Source: Parerythrobacter lutipelagi
Lineage (GTDB): Bacteria > Pseudomonadota > Alphaproteobacteria > Sphingomonadales > Sphingomonadaceae
DNA length: 64,000 nucleotides
Direction: 5' to 3'
Assembly: GCF_005434975.1 (NCBI RefSeq)
Contig: NZ_SKCJ01000001.1
Location: forward strand, 310,001-374,000
Shown here: positions 24,326-33,136 of the stretch, one piece after another
Numbering within the stretch: position 1 is the stretch's first letter
Layout: each line of letters starts with the position of its first letter
Translations under genes and position numbers: made by a program
The notes under the pieces: model-generated
The model's input: the letters and a program-made list of their open reading frames with translations, nothing else
Database searches by the model: none
Told to the model about the DNA's origin: nothing

Positions 24326-25474
24326 ATGAAGACTTCCGACCTTCGCATTGCGCTGTTCAGCGGCAACTACAACTACACACGCGACGGTGCGAATCAGGCG
24401 CTCAACCGCCTGATGGGCTATATGTTGCGGCAGGGCGCATCGGTGCGGGTTTATTCTCCCACCGTGCCAGAACCTGCGTTCGAGCCGACCGGAGACCTTG
24501 TTTCCGTGCCGTCGATCAGTATTCCGGGCCGCAGCGAATTCCAGTTCCCGCTCGGTGTGCCGAGCCGGGTGCGAAACGATCTGGAGAATTTTCGGCCCAA
24601 TATTCTGCATATCGCTTCGCCCGATGTGTCTGCGCATCGGGCCGTAACCTGGGCACGCAATCACGATGTGCCGGTTTTGTCTTCGGTTCACACCAGATTC
24701 GAGACCTATCCACGCTACTACGGGCTCGGTTTCACCGAACCGCTTGTCGAATCGATCCTGCGGCGGCTCTACCGGCGCTGCGACGCACTTGTCGCGCCGT
24801 CCCAAAGCATGATCGAAACCCTGCGTGAGCAGGAAATGCATGACGACATTTCCTTGTGGACACGCGGCGTGGATCGCACCGTCTTCGCGTCCGACAAGCG
24901 TGACCTTGCGTGGCGGCGAAAGCTTGGCCTGGCAGACGACGATGTAGCGATCGTTTTCCTCGGGCGGCTGGTCATGGAAAAAGGGCTGGATATCTTTGCC
25001 GAAACCATCGTCCAACTGCGCCGCAAACAAGTGCCCCACAAAGTGCTTGTGATCGGTGACGGTCCGGCTCGGGGCTGGTTCGAGAAAGCACTTCCCGGCG
25101 GCACCTTCGCCGGATTCCAGACCGGGGCCGACCTAGGCCGTGCGCTGGCCAGCGGCGACATCTTCTTCAACCCGTCGATCACTGAAACCTTCGGCAATGT
25201 CACTTTGGAGGCGATGGCCTGCGGGCTGCCGGTCGTGGCAGCCGGGGCGACCGGTGCCTCAAGCCTGGTAAGCGATGGCGAGACCGGGCGCCTTGTCCCG
25301 CCCGGATCGGCGGAAGCCTTTGCCGAGGCCATTGCCCCCTATTGCACCGACCATGGCTTGCGCGCCCGGCACGGCGCGGCCGGCGAGGCGCGGAGCAAGG
25401 ACTACAACTGGGACGCGATCAACCAGGCAGTAGCAGATACTTATCTCCGCCTGGCCGAGGCGCGTTCGGGCTGA
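24326..25474 (+). CDS. GT4-type glycosyltransferase
   Basis: A 382-residue GT-B glycosyltransferase of the GT4 type. The N-terminal half contains FSGNYNYTRDGANQALNRL and HIASPDVSAHRA; the C-terminal nucleotide-sugar half contains VFLGRLVMEKGLDIF and the E-x7-E type motif NPSITETFGNVTLEAMACG. Such proteins transfer sugars from NDP-sugars to lipids or glycans; resemblance to glycolipid mannosyl/glucosyl enzymes is suggestive only. The ATG at 24326 follows a GC-rich Shine-Dalgarno-like stretch. It stands alone, divergent from serC, with a membrane-protein gene convergent three bases after its stop. Confidence 0.85.
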   Translation: MKTSDLRIALFSGNYNYTRDGANQALNRLMGYMLRQGASVRVYSPTVPEPAFEPTGDLVSVPSISIPGRSEFQFPLGVPSRVRNDLENFRPNILHIASPDVSAHRAVTWARNHDVPVLSSVHTRFETYPRYYGLGFTEPLVESILRRLYRRCDALVAPSQSMIETLREQEMHDDISLWTRGVDRTVFASDKRDLAWRRKLGLADDDVAIVFLGRLVMEKGLDIFAETIVQLRRKQVPHKVLVIGDGPARGWFEKALPGGTFAGFQTGADLGRALASGDIFFNPSITETFGNVTLEAMACGLPVVAAGATGASSLVSDGETGRLVPPGSAEAFAEAIAPYCTDHGLRARHGAAGEARSKDYNWDAINQAVADTYLRLAEARSG

Positions 25475-25477
25475 CTG

Positions 25478-25900
25478 CTAACGAAGCACGCCTTCGCGGC
25501 GCATCTTCATCGCGTACCACAGCATGAACAAGGTGATGACCCAGATCACAATGGCGATTCCCCAGCCGGACATATCGGCAGGGAGCTCCGTCAGCACGCG
25601 CTGGTAGACTGTCGTTCCCAGGAGTCCGACAAGGGCGACGAGCAGCGAAGCCACCGCCCAGCGCGAGCGCAGGAGCAGAAGGATCGAGCCGACAAAGGCG
25701 CCCCACACTCCCAGCGCCCACAGCGAATCCGCCCACGCTGGGAAGCCGGTCACATAGGCAATCGCTTCGTCCGACATGCCGAAACCATCCAGATTGCCTG
25801 TCTGCGTGCTAATATAGCTCCAGATGCCGACCCCGTTCCACAACAGGGTCAATATGCCTACGACCCAAAGATGCCACGGCGCTTGCTTGGCAGTGTTCAT
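25478..25900 (-). CDS. Four-TM membrane protein, unknown function
   Basis: A 140-residue protein with four hydrophobic segments, starting near HLWVVGILTLLWNGVGIWSYI and ending IVIWVITLFMLWYAMKMRREG. The arrangement resembles small sugar- or signal-free membrane families common in marine alphaproteobacteria, but no specific family can be named. The ATG at 25900 has a strong ribosome site (GGGAGGGAA); the frame extends further upstream without support. It is divergent from rarA. Confidence 0.7.
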   Translation of the reverse strand: MNTAKQAPWHLWVVGILTLLWNGVGIWSYISTQTGNLDGFGMSDEAIAYVTGFPAWADSLWALGVWGAFVGSILLLLRSRWAVASLLVALVGLLGTTVYQRVLTELPADMSGWGIAIVIWVITLFMLWYAMKMRREGVLR

Positions 25901-25997
25901 GATTTCCCTCCCACAAGGCGCGACCCTTGCCATCCGCGAAATCTGCCCTTTCGCCGCACCATTGGCAATCCCCCGCACTCCCCACTAGATAGCAGCG

Positions 25998-27323
25998 ATG
26001 GCCGACCTTTTCGCCGACGACCCGCTACAAAGCGCTACCGACGAACCGCGCGAGGATGCACCGCTGGCGGATCGACTGCGCCCCCGCTCGCTCAGCGACG
26101 TTATCGGCCAGGATCACCTGACCGGGGCGGAAGGTCCAATCGGGCGAATGGTTGCCGCAGGCCGCCTATCCAGCATGATCCTGTGGGGGCCGCCCGGAAC
26201 CGGCAAGACAACAATTGCGCGCCTGCTGGCCGATGCTGTCGGCATGCGGATCGAAAGCGTCAGCGCAGTGTTTTCCGGTGTTGCCGACCTTAAGAAAGCC
26301 TTCGCTGCCGCCGATACTGCCGCGAAAGCCGGGCAACGCACGTTGCTGTTCGTCGATGAGATCCATCGCTTCAATCGCGCCCAGCAGGACGGCTTTCTGC
26401 CATTCGTAGAGCGCGGCACTGTGACACTGGTCGGCGCGACCACTGAAAATCCCAGCTTCGAACTCAACGCGGCGCTGCTCAGCCGCGCTCAAGTGCTGAT
26501 CCTGCACCGGCTCGATGCAGAAGCTCTCGGCAAGCTGCTCGACCGGGCAGAGGAACTCGAAGGCGCGCTTCCGCTCACCGATGAAGCTCGCGAGGCGTTG
26601 ATCGCAAGTGCGGACGGCGACGGGCGGTTTCTGCTCAATCAGGCAGAAACGCTCTATAATGCAGAGATCGGCGCCGATGGCTCCGGGCCCCTCGATCCCG
26701 CCGCACTCGGCCGGTTTCTGCAGCGCCGTGTTGCGGTCTACGACAAAGACCGCGAGGGGCATTACAATCTCATCAGCGCACTGCACAAAAGCTTGCGCGG
26801 TTCGGACCCGCAAGCTTCGCTCTACTACCTCGCGCGGATGCTGACCGCAGGCGAGGAACCGCTGTATGTTTTGCGGCGCCTCGTCCGCTTCGCCAGTGAG
26901 GATATCGGCCTCGCCGATCCGCAGGCGCTGACCCAGTGTCTGGCAGCGAAGGACGCCTACGAGTTCCTCGGCAGCCCCGAGGGCGAATTGGCGATTGTGC
27001 AAGCGTGTCTCTATTGCGCCACCGCGCCCAAGTCGAACGCCGCCTACAATGCGCAGAAAAGCGCGTGGAAGAGCGCGAAGGAAACCGGCAGCCTGATGCC
27101 GCCGCAGAACATCCTCAACGCACCGACCAAACTGATGAAGGACATCGGCTATGGCAAGGGCTATGCCTATGACCACGAAGCGGAAGGCGGTTTCTCCGGC
27201 GCAGACTATTGGCCCGAGGGGATGGAGCCGCAGAAGTACTACGCACCGGTCGAACGCGGGTTCGAGCGTGAAATTGCCAAGCGACTGGATTACTGGAAAA
27301 AGCTGCGCGAGGCGCGCGAGTGA
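25998..27323 (+). CDS. rarA: Replication-associated recombination protein RarA (MgsA)
   Basis: A 441-residue AAA+ clamp-loader-like ATPase acting at stalled replication forks. Walker A GPPGTGKTT (near residue 64), Walker B LLFVDEIHRF and the sensor segment GATTENPSFELN are intact; the C-terminal MgsA tetramerisation domain includes DIGLADPQAL and YNAQKSAW. Length is standard. It overlaps the following gene as GTGA, so the two are translationally coupled. Confidence 0.95.
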   Translation: MADLFADDPLQSATDEPREDAPLADRLRPRSLSDVIGQDHLTGAEGPIGRMVAAGRLSSMILWGPPGTGKTTIARLLADAVGMRIESVSAVFSGVADLKKAFAAADTAAKAGQRTLLFVDEIHRFNRAQQDGFLPFVERGTVTLVGATTENPSFELNAALLSRAQVLILHRLDAEALGKLLDRAEELEGALPLTDEAREALIASADGDGRFLLNQAETLYNAEIGADGSGPLDPAALGRFLQRRVAVYDKDREGHYNLISALHKSLRGSDPQASLYYLARMLTAGEEPLYVLRRLVRFASEDIGLADPQALTQCLAAKDAYEFLGSPEGELAIVQACLYCATAPKSNAAYNAQKSAWKSAKETGSLMPPQNILNAPTKLMKDIGYGKGYAYDHEAEGGFSGADYWPEGMEPQKYYAPVERGFEREIAKRLDYWKKLREARE

Positions 27324-28210
27324 GGCCTGATCGCTTCACCCATTTCCTCGCGATCGACTGGTCTGGTGCCAAGGGGGAGCGCCTGAAAGGCATCGCGCTG
27401 TCACTGGCCGATGCGAAGGGCGGACCTCCGGTGCTGGTTGAGCCACCAAGACGGGGCTGGTCGCGCGAGGATGTTCTCGCGATCATGCGCGACGACCTGC
27501 CACCGGCCACACTGGTTGGTATGGACCTCGGGATTTCGCTACCGTTCGCCGATGCTGGCGCGTTCTTTCCCGGCTGGAAGGAGAGCCCGCCGGACGCGAA
27601 ATCCTTGTGGGAATTGATCGACCAAATTTGCGCTGACGATCCGCATCTTGAATGCGGCAGCTTTGTCACCCATCCGCAAGGCTCGCGCTATTTTCGGCAC
27701 GCCAAAGACCATATTGGCGACCGTTTCCATCTGCCGGGCGCACAGACCCGTGAAGGCCGGTTTCGCCGCGCTGAGATAGCGCAGCGCCAGCAAGGGGTCC
27801 GGCCGGTAAGCAATTTCAATCTCGTCGGCGCGGCGCAGGTCGGCAAGTCATCGCTCACCGGAATGCGCATGCTGCACAATTTGCGTGATCACCTGTCCGT
27901 ATGGCCGGTCGATCCGCTGCCGGAAAACGGCCCGGTGGTGGTCGAGATGTACACTTCGATTGCCGCGCGCGGCGGCGGGGTCGGCGGAGCGAAGACCAAG
28001 CTGCGCAGCTACGAAGACCTCAACGCTGCGCTCGACGCGCTCGGCTCCGCGCCGGTCGCAGGCAGCGGTCCGATCGACGACCATTCGTCCGATGCACTTG
28101 TAACGGCCGCATGGCTGCGCAAGATCGGGCATCAACCCGAATTCTGGCGGCCCAAAGGTCTATCCCGACACATTGCGCGAACGGAAGGCTGGACATTCGG
28201 CGCGGTCTAG
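27320..28210 (+). CDS. Uncharacterised protein with an RNase H-like N-terminal motif (DUF429-like)
   Basis: A 296-residue soluble protein. The start FTHFLAIDWSGAKGERLKGIALSLADAKG, here cut by the reading convention, resembles the IDWSG strand of predicted RNase H-fold nucleases (DUF429), and acidic residues recur in GMDLGISLPFAD and DDHSSDALVTAAWL, as expected for such a metal site. This is inference from pattern. The GTG at 27320 overlaps the rarA stop, suggesting a role linked to replication or repair. tRNA-Thr begins 25 bases after its stop and may be on the same transcript. Confidence 0.65.
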   Translation: MRPDRFTHFLAIDWSGAKGERLKGIALSLADAKGGPPVLVEPPRRGWSREDVLAIMRDDLPPATLVGMDLGISLPFADAGAFFPGWKESPPDAKSLWELIDQICADDPHLECGSFVTHPQGSRYFRHAKDHIGDRFHLPGAQTREGRFRRAEIAQRQQGVRPVSNFNLVGAAQVGKSSLTGMRMLHNLRDHLSVWPVDPLPENGPVVVEMYTSIAARGGGVGGAKTKLRSYEDLNAALDALGSAPVAGSGPIDDHSSDALVTAAWLRKIGHQPEFWRPKGLSRHIARTEGWTFGAV

Positions 28211-28235
28211 GCAAAAGGCCCTCGCCGAAAGGCGC

Positions 28236-28311
<76 letters not shown>

Positions 28312-28341
28312 TTCCCGGAAACGCGGTCTTAGGACCAGATT

Positions 28342-28698
28342 CTAGCTGAAGTTGGAATTGTCGCGCGGTTGCGCCGGCATGGCTTGACCCGGGCGCTGGC
28401 CGTGACCGAAGCCTGGATTGCCGCCTAGGCGCTGAATGGTTGCCATATCTTCGCGCTCGATGATCCCGGGGATCAGAAATGCGTCGATCAGCCACCAGAC
28501 ACCAAGAGCGATCCACCCGAGGCCGACTGGAATCCAGCCAAGCAAAAGCAGCAGGAGCTGCGCAATGGCAGTACCAGTCTGGCCAAGATAGAACCGGTGC
28601 GCGCCAAATCCGCCGAGGAAGAACCACAATACATAGGCTGCTCCGGTCGATTTCTTCTGCGCCTGGAACATCATTTGTGTGCGCGTATTGTCGTCCAT
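28342..28698 (-). CDS. TM2-domain membrane protein
   Basis: A 118-residue protein with the TM2 domain: AAYVLWFFLGGFGAHRFYLG, a short polar turn, then the second hydrophobic segment ending IALGVWWLIDAFLIPG. A Gly-, Pro- and Gln-rich C-terminal tail is cytosolic. TM2 proteins are widespread, with no agreed biochemical role. The ATG at 28698 has a GGGGGGA ribosome site. It lies downstream of the sensor kinase on the same strand with a 55-base gap. Confidence 0.85.
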   Translation of the reverse strand: MDDNTRTQMMFQAQKKSTGAAYVLWFFLGGFGAHRFYLGQTGTAIAQLLLLLLGWIPVGLGWIALGVWWLIDAFLIPGIIEREDMATIQRLGGNPGFGHGQRPGQAMPAQPRDNSNFS

Positions 28699-28753
28699 AA
28701 TTCCCCCCAAAGTCTTGATTCGCCAGCGACCATGGAATCATCGACGAGGAGCG

Positions 28754-30628
28754 TCAATCATGACGTGTCCCATGACTGCCCGTAGTCACCGGCAATTCAA
28801 TTCGAGCGACAGTGTTTTCTCCCTGCCTGAAAAGGTCGAAACCGCCGCCAATAGCCTGGGCCCGGCCATGCATGTTCTCGAGGCCCCTACCGCCGTCGCG
28901 CGGGCCATCCAGACACGAGCCGTTATCGATCACGCTGATGGCGCCCGATTCCACGCGGACAGTGATCAAGTTGCCATCACTGTGCTTGAGCGCGTTGGTC
29001 ATCGCTTCCTGCAGGATGCGAAAGACCTGCAAGACCGAGCGCGGGGCCATTTCAGGCAGGTCGCCGCCTGAACGGTCTTCCCACGCGAGCGCAAAGCCGC
29101 CAGCCGCAATGCGTTCGCGCGCCCGCTCGCGCATCAGGGTGAGAGCGGAGTTCAGCGACTCCCCGACAGTGTCCATAGAATCAATCAGCAGCCGCATCTC
29201 GTCGATCACGCCTTGAAGCCCGCTGGCCACTTTCTCGGGTTCGGCTCTGCCCCGCCGCGCCGCAAGCATCATCGACATGAGTGATGAACCGAGGCCGTCA
29301 TGCATATCGCGCAGGATACGCTGCCGCTCGTCCTGGTGGGCTTGCTCCCGCAGCAAGTCTTTTTCACGGTCATGCGCCACTGCAAGCTCGGCAGTTCGAA
29401 CATCCAGCTGTTCCTGCAATAGCTGATTGATCTGCGCAGATGACCGGAACAGACGGATATTCCGGGACAGGAAACCCGCCGCAAGCGCGGCGATCAGCAC
29501 AGGCAGCACATAGTCGAGCGCCAGCAGCATATCGAGGCCGAATATCCGGATCAGAAGTTCGCGCAGGATCAAGACCGCCATCGCCAGAAAGATCGCGAAC
29601 TCCCAATGCATCACGCGTTCGATTTCGGGCAGCTTCGACAGCAGGATACCGGTCAATCCGAGTGCGCCGATTGCCGTTATTATGAATACGACGATTTCGG
29701 CAGAAATCATCACCTCGCCGTTTTCCAGTTGGTAGAGATAGCTGGCGATGGATACGAGTGTGAAGGCCGGGATCAGGACGGCCACGATCCGTCCAAGGTA
29801 TCGGACGCGGCGCTTGCCCCAGCTATCGATCAGCATCACCCAGACCAGGGGCAAAGATATATATACAATGCCCATTATCAACGCGCGCCAATCCGCCGGA
29901 AGCGGCAGAGTGCCCCAAACCTGTTGATGCAATCCAAATCCCCACAGCGCCGCTAGCGAGCCAAGCCAGAAGAGGTAAGGCTGCCGATCACCTCGAAACC
30001 AGGCGATAAAGGCAAGCAGTGCGACGAGATAGCCGATTGTCATGCTGATGAATTTGTATTCGTTGAGCAAGAAGAGCCGATGACCGAAGGCCCGCTGCAA
30101 GGCATCGGCATCACCGATCAACGGATAGGAAACGACGCTGGCCAAGGTCCCTTCCTTTGCCGCAAACACCAACACCAGTTCGTTTTCGCCCTGTTTCAGG
30201 CTCGACGCCGGGATGCGGATCAGCGCACGATGGCTGCGGCCCTCGGTCCCTATGGAACTTGTCTCGAGCGCGCCGATTTGATCGAGCAACACGCCGTTGA
30301 GACGAATGGCAAAGCTATCTGCCACAAGCTCATGGATGAGACCGCGGCCATTGGTCGGCACGTCCTCCAGATCGAAGGTAAAGCGTGCGGCGTAATGGCC
30401 GCTATCGCAGCAAATGCGCTGCGGCGGTTCGATTGTGTCGAAAGCTGCCTGCGCGAGAGCTGTATCGGAGGGCCCGTCGAGCCTTGCCAGTTTTGCGCTG
30501 GTAAGCTCGTTGAATTCGACGCTAGCTACATCGGCATCGAAGAGCGGGATCACTAGGAACCACATCACGGCCTGCACCAATGCTGCAATTCCGAGCGAGC
30601 GCCAGCGGTCCGGCGTCATCCAGCGCAT
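28754..30628 (-). CDS. Sensor histidine kinase, 7TM-DISM type, HisKA_3 family
   Basis: A 624-residue kinase. Residues 10-32 are a membrane segment; 60-170 form a periplasmic beta-sandwich like the 7TMR-DISM extracellular domain (RFTFDLEDVPTNGRGLIHE); 190-395 hold about seven membrane segments; a coiled coil follows. The phospho-acceptor is His443 in RDMHDGLGSSLM, the NarL-type dimer motif, and the ATPase domain contains EAMTNALKHS and DNGS with GRGLENMHGRA. The ribosome site AGGGAGG precedes the ATG. No response regulator gene is adjacent, so its partner is elsewhere. The signal is unknown, perhaps a carbohydrate or other small ligand. Confidence 0.9.
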   Translation of the reverse strand: MRWMTPDRWRSLGIAALVQAVMWFLVIPLFDADVASVEFNELTSAKLARLDGPSDTALAQAAFDTIEPPQRICCDSGHYAARFTFDLEDVPTNGRGLIHELVADSFAIRLNGVLLDQIGALETSSIGTEGRSHRALIRIPASSLKQGENELVLVFAAKEGTLASVVSYPLIGDADALQRAFGHRLFLLNEYKFISMTIGYLVALLAFIAWFRGDRQPYLFWLGSLAALWGFGLHQQVWGTLPLPADWRALIMGIVYISLPLVWVMLIDSWGKRRVRYLGRIVAVLIPAFTLVSIASYLYQLENGEVMISAEIVVFIITAIGALGLTGILLSKLPEIERVMHWEFAIFLAMAVLILRELLIRIFGLDMLLALDYVLPVLIAALAAGFLSRNIRLFRSSAQINQLLQEQLDVRTAELAVAHDREKDLLREQAHQDERQRILRDMHDGLGSSLMSMMLAARRGRAEPEKVASGLQGVIDEMRLLIDSMDTVGESLNSALTLMRERARERIAAGGFALAWEDRSGGDLPEMAPRSVLQVFRILQEAMTNALKHSDGNLITVRVESGAISVIDNGSCLDGPRDGGRGLENMHGRAQAIGGGFDLFRQGENTVARIELPVTTGSHGTRHD

Positions 30629-30692
30629 AGCGCCTCCCTATTCGAACCATCTTCAACAGGCCTATCAGCCAGCCTCTCCGGATGCCATGCCA

Positions 30693-31217
30693 TCAAGCTG
30701 GCAACGCAATCAAACTGGCTGCAGGCAGGGCTGGCAGTTCGAGGCGCGCCAACCTGCGTCCGCCAGAGTGGGTGATCGTGAACGCACCGCCGATCGCCTT
30801 GGCTCGCCCGCGCATGTTTTCCAGCCCCCGCCTGCCCTTGCGAGGCACCTCGAAGCCTGACCCATTGTCGATCACGCTGATGGCGCCTTGCTCCACGAGA
30901 ACTTCGATCCTGTCGCCTTTGCTATGCTCAGCGCATTGGTCAGAGCCTCCTGCAAAGTGCGGAACACCTGCAACTCTACCGTGCGTTGGTCCAGTTGAGT
31001 CCGGTGCAACGTGCCGATCTGCTCGGCAGAAGGGAACAGGCGAATGTTGCATGAGAGATAGGCCGCGGCCAGTGCCACAAGCAGGAACGGCAGTACGAAG
31101 TCGATCGACCGGCCGCGCCTCCCGGTCGAAAGCCGGAGCGATAGCCAACCAGAAAACGCCCTGCACCAACAAGACGATGGCAAGAAGTAACAAACGGCCG
31201 CGTGTAATCCAGCGCAT
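30693..31217 (-). pseudogene. Decayed tandem copy of the sensor kinase with two large deletions and frameshifts
   Basis: Starting from an ATG at 31217 with a strong ribosome site (GGGGGGA), the sequence matches three parts of the neighbouring kinase: its first 36 residues (MRWITRGRLLLLAIVLLVQG), then residues about 372-415 (DFVLPFLLVALAAAYLSCNIR) in a second frame, then residues 535-624 (VFRTLQEALTNAL and ISVIDNGSGFE) with a return to the first frame near 30928. About 335 and 119 codons are missing, including the whole sensor domain and the His443 region. One base appears lost in the Lys codon of NALKHS. The first frame happens to stay open for 174 codons, so a short hybrid peptide could be made, but not a kinase. 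Confidence 0.82.
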
Positions 31218-31311
31218 GAGTCCCCCCGACCCGGCATCTCGGACCGATATGCCATAGAATCGGCCGGACCGGATGCCATAGTCATGGCAGCTTGGGGAAT
31301 TTAAGCGGCGG

Positions 31312-31785
31312 TCAGCCCCGACCGCGATAGGCGGTGACGCCTTGATCCGGCACCCACAGGCCTTCAGGCGGATTACCGCTTTGCCAGAAGACATCGATCG
31401 GGATGCCGCCGCGCGGATACCAGTAACCACCGATCCGCAACCAACGCGGCTTCATTTCCGCATGGAGGCGCTGCCCGATACCCACGGTCACGTCTTCGTG
31501 GAATCCAGCGTGGTTGCGAAAACTTCCCAGAAACAGCTTGAGACTCTTGGATTCCACGATCGTCTCACCAGGCGCATAATCGATCACGAGATGCGCGAAG
31601 TCCGGCTGGCCGGTTACCGGGCACAGCGAAGTGAATTCCGGTGCGGCGAAACGGGCGAGATAAAGCGCGCCTTCCCTCGGGTTGGGAACATAATCGAGCA
31701 CAGCTTCGTCCGGCGAAACGGGAAGCGGGGTCTGCTGGCCCAGAAACTGAGGACCGGGGGACTGCGGCTTTTGTGTGTCACTCAT
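31312..31785 (-). CDS. queF: NADPH-dependent 7-cyano-7-deazaguanine reductase
   Basis: A 157-residue enzyme of the short (unimodular) QueF type that reduces preQ0 to preQ1 in queuosine synthesis. The nucleophile Cys55 is in [14 protein letters not shown], with the proton donor Asp62, and [21 protein letters not shown] supplies the binding Glu and His. The frame opens earlier, but the ATG at 31785 gives the family start. No queC, queD or queE lies in the window, so the rest of the pathway is elsewhere. Confidence 0.93.
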   Translation of the reverse strand: MSDTQKPQSPGPQFLGQQTPLPVSPDEAVLDYVPNPREGALYLARFAAPEFTSLCPVTGQPDFAHLVIDYAPGETIVESKSLKLFLGSFRNHAGFHEDVTVGIGQRLHAEMKPRWLRIGGYWYPRGGIPIDVFWQSGNPPEGLWVPDQGVTAYRGRG

Positions 31786-31901
31786 GCCGCGCACATGCCG
31801 CGATCGCAGGCCGAGCACAAGTCGGCTATGGCGAAGGCAGAATTCACATCCTATTCAGCGCGCCCAGTCAGCTAGGGTCAGGACCGACGGATAGACCGAT
31901 A

Positions 31902-33083
31902 ATGCGCCAGATTTTCTCTCTAACCCTGATTGCCCTTGGCATCTCCGGCAGTGCTGCCGAAGCGCGGCAGCCTGCGCCTGAATTCCAGCTGCCCTCGCGG
32001 CCAACCCCGACAGCATCGCCGCAGGTTCAGGGCCCAGTGGATACGGCGGGCCCGGTACCTGTAGCGCCGCGCGTTATTTCGACAGAAACACCAGCGCCCA
32101 CCGCAGCCTCGACGGCAGGGCCCACACCCACACTCAACCCCACACCCACCCCCACACCCGCGTCCACACCCGCGCCGACGACCTCCAGCGCATCGCCCTC
32201 ACCTGCTTCCCGTTCGACTGCTTCGAGCGCATCAAGCGGTAGGCAAAGCGTGCGATCTGCCCCGCCTGCGACCAGCAGTCCGCCGCAAACCGGGGCTGAA
32301 CGATCACCTGGTGAATTGGACGAGACGGCAGCCCCCACAGAAGCCCGACCACCAGCTCAAGACCCTGTGACCGTAGTGCCGGAAGGTGCGCCGGTCGCGG
32401 CCTCCGGTGACACGGCGGAAGAGGGCGGAAAAGGCCTCGCTTGGCTGTGGTGGGCATTGGGCATCGGCGCGTTGGCAATCCTTGCTTTTGGTGCATGGTT
32501 GCTCCGTTCGCGCATGGCTGGCGGAGCGCGCGTTGCCCCGACTATCGAGAAACCGGTTCTTAGCTCAGAAGCACGCGGCACCACCGCACCGGCGGATGCT
32601 GATGCCGCGCCCCAGCTGCGTGTCGAAGCACAGGCGATTTCTTTGGGGCGGAGCTTCGCCAACGCGACGCTCAACTATGCCATCACAGTAAGCAATCTGG
32701 GCGGGAAGCCATTGCGCAACGTGCGGATCGAAGCCGACATGACCACGGCGCACAGCAGCCTGCCGGTTGACCAACAGCTTGCGGGCCATGCGACGACACT
32801 CCCCGACCTTGCGCAGATTGAAAGCCTTGCAGCGGGTGCGGCCAAGCAGGCGCGCGGCGAATTCCGCCTCGCAGTGAACGAGCTACGCCTGATCCGGCAA
32901 GGCAAGGCACACCTTTATGTGCCTTTGCTTCGCCTGCGCATTATCGCCGACGGGATGGAACCGGTACTCAAGACCTTCGTGATCGGTCAGAAGCAGATCG
33001 GACGCGGCGATCGTCTCACCCCATTCCGGATCGACGAGATGGCTCAGACATACCGCGAAATCGCCTTGCGCCCGCTGGGGTAA
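31902..33083 (+). CDS. Single-pass membrane protein with Pro/Ser/Thr-rich periplasmic stalk
   Basis: A 393-residue protein. A signal peptide (MRQIFSLTLIALGISGSAAEA) leads a low-complexity stalk of about 150 residues rich in Pro, Thr, Ser and Ala, including alternating Thr-Pro dipeptides coded by a CA-rich tract near 32130-32175. One membrane segment (LAWLWWALGIGALAILAFGAWLL, about residues 178-200, shown here split by length limits) follows, then a cytosolic domain of about 190 residues with SFANATLNYAITVSNLGG and DRLTPFRIDEMAQTYREIA. The cytosolic part resembles no family I can name. It is divergent from queF. Confidence 0.7.
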   Translation: MRQIFSLTLIALGISGSAAEARQPAPEFQLPSRPTPTASPQVQGPVDTAGPVPVAPRVISTETPAPTAASTAGPTPTLNPTPTPTPASTPAPTTSSASPSPASRSTASSASSGRQSVRSAPPATSSPPQTGAERSPGELDETAAPTEARPPAQDPVTVVPEGAPVAASGDTAEEGGKGLAWLWWALGIGALAILAFGAWLLRSRMAGGARVAPTIEKPVLSSEARGTTAPADADAAPQLRVEAQAISLGRSFANATLNYAITVSNLGGKPLRNVRIEADMTTAHSSLPVDQQLAGHATTLPDLAQIESLAAGAAKQARGEFRLAVNELRLIRQGKAHLYVPLLRLRIIADGMEPVLKTFVIGQKQIGRGDRLTPFRIDEMAQTYREIALRPLG

Positions 33084-33136
33084 ACTTGCCTGCGGTGTTG
33101 CTCGACGAGCGGCGGCGAGCGCGCTAGGCAGCGCGG

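Noticed and set aside
32100-32180. CA-rich short repeats, considered as a CRISPR-like or satellite array
   Set aside because: The units are only two to six bases, there are no spacers, and the tract codes for a Thr-Pro stalk in an open frame.
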